DNA of 23,488 nt from Candidatus Krumholzibacteriia bacterium (GTDB lineage: Bacteria > Krumholzibacteriota > Krumholzibacteriia > LZORAL124-64-63), in contig JACZKN010000302.1 of NCBI GenBank assembly GCA_014859985.1, positions 1 through 23,488 of the forward strand. The letters are read 5' to 3'. Under the pieces are notes generated by a model. It worked only from the letters and a program-made list of their open reading frames with translations, ran no database searches and had not been told where the DNA came from. This document shows, piece after piece, positions 23,071-23,488 of the stretch. How positions within the stretch are numbered: position 1 is the stretch's first letter; the number at the start of each line of letters is the position of its first letter. The position numbers were made by a program, and so were the translations under genes.

Positions 23071-23488
23071 TTGCCCGGGCGCCGCCTCCTGCTGGTCGGC
23101 CTGCTGGCCGGGCTGGCCTGCGCCCGACCCGCCCCTGCCCAGGACACGGCCAGCGTCGAGGGGACCCTGCGCCTGGCTTCCTGGCGGGGCGCGTTCCTGG
23201 GCCGCGGCGCCGACGGACAGCTGGGGCTGCTGGCCGGGCCGGACGGCTCCTACCGGGTGGAGGTCGCCGAAGGTCAGGCCCCCCTGGCGACCCTGCTGGA
23301 CCGGCAGGGGCGGGGCTGGACCCTGGTCCTGCCGGCGCGGGGGGAGGCGATCGCCCAGCCCTGGGACCGGGAATGGCGGAAGCTGGAGGCCGATCTGGGC
23401 GCCGGTCTGCGGGCCATCGCCGCGGCCCTGGCCGATCCGGACGCCCCGGCCGGGGCCGGCCGCCGGGTCGTGCTGCCCCCGCCCGGCC
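23071..23488 (+). CDS. Exported protein of unknown function, 3' truncated
   Basis: At least 139 codons run to the window edge without a stop. The TTG at 23071 directly follows the TPR stop (one base between), and the sequence begins with a signal peptide: PGRRLLLVGLLAGLACARPA then PAQDTASVEG. Cleavage after APA-QD is likely; the cysteine in LAC is a poor lipobox (Gly at -3), so lipidation is unlikely but possible. The mature part is beta-rich (VEGTLRLASWRGAFLGRG, GPDGSYRVEVAEGQ). I do not recognise the family. Coupling to the TPR gene suggests an envelope-related partner. Confidence 0.7.
   Translation, partial: MPGRRLLLVGLLAGLACARPAPAQDTASVEGTLRLASWRGAFLGRGADGQLGLLAGPDGSYRVEVAEGQAPLATLLDRQGRGWTLVLPARGEAIAQPWDREWRKLEADLGAGLRAIAAALADPDAPAGAGRRVVLPPPG

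Overview
The window reads as ordinary chromosomal sequence from a high-GC (visibly about 70%, GC-saturated third codon positions), didermic, LPS-bearing bacterium. A type IV pilus secretin, a lipid A-type acyltransferase and the two ADP-heptose enzymes imply an outer membrane. Separate rfaE1 and rfaE2 genes, a compact PilMNOPQ set, a DUF3467 protein and a cyclic-2,3-diphosphoglycerate-synthetase-like protein would suit an uncultured FCB-type lineage (for example Krumholzibacteriota or Eisenbacteria). That placement is inference from gene content, not a measured phylogeny. No phage, transposon, CRISPR, tRNA or rRNA is visible.

Layout. (1) 1-289: non-coding, with a textbook sigma-54 promoter (203-217). 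(2) 290-4592: pilM-pilN-pilO-pilP-pilQ, the inner-membrane alignment complex and secretin, ending near a hairpin terminator. (3) 4712-9242: aroK-rsmD-coaD-obgE-dprA-lipid A-type acyltransferase, a tightly packed housekeeping run starting from a sigma-70-like promoter almost on the aroK start codon. (4) 9245-9559 on the minus strand: a lone DUF3467 gene, the only minus-strand gene. (5) 9694-11159: rfaE1-rfaE2 (ADP-heptose synthesis) behind a TTGACA promoter. (6) 11204-15108: COG2403/cDPG-synthetase-like protein, sucC, sucD and ndk, a nucleotide and central-carbon block. (7) 15166-21180: DUF177/YceD-rpmF-plsX-fabD-fabG-acpP-fabF-rnc, the classic ribosome and fatty-acid cluster without fabH. (8) 21216-23488: a secreted TPR protein and the start of another exported protein cut by the window edge.

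The genes are mostly conserved, so the most interesting signals are regulatory. Sigma-70-like promoters appear to be written into the coding sequence of rfaE2, fabD and fabG, each marked by codons that are rare here. Two promoters sit so close to start codons that near-leaderless mRNAs are predicted. GC-rich hairpins without U-tracts occupy many of the larger intercistronic gaps. A long nested hairpin with a competing alternative partner separates acpP from fabF. Protein-level oddities are an acidic insertion in PilM, a short PilQ, a PilP without a lipobox, a divergent NDK active-site loop, and the bacterial cDPG-synthetase-like protein, whose role is unknown.
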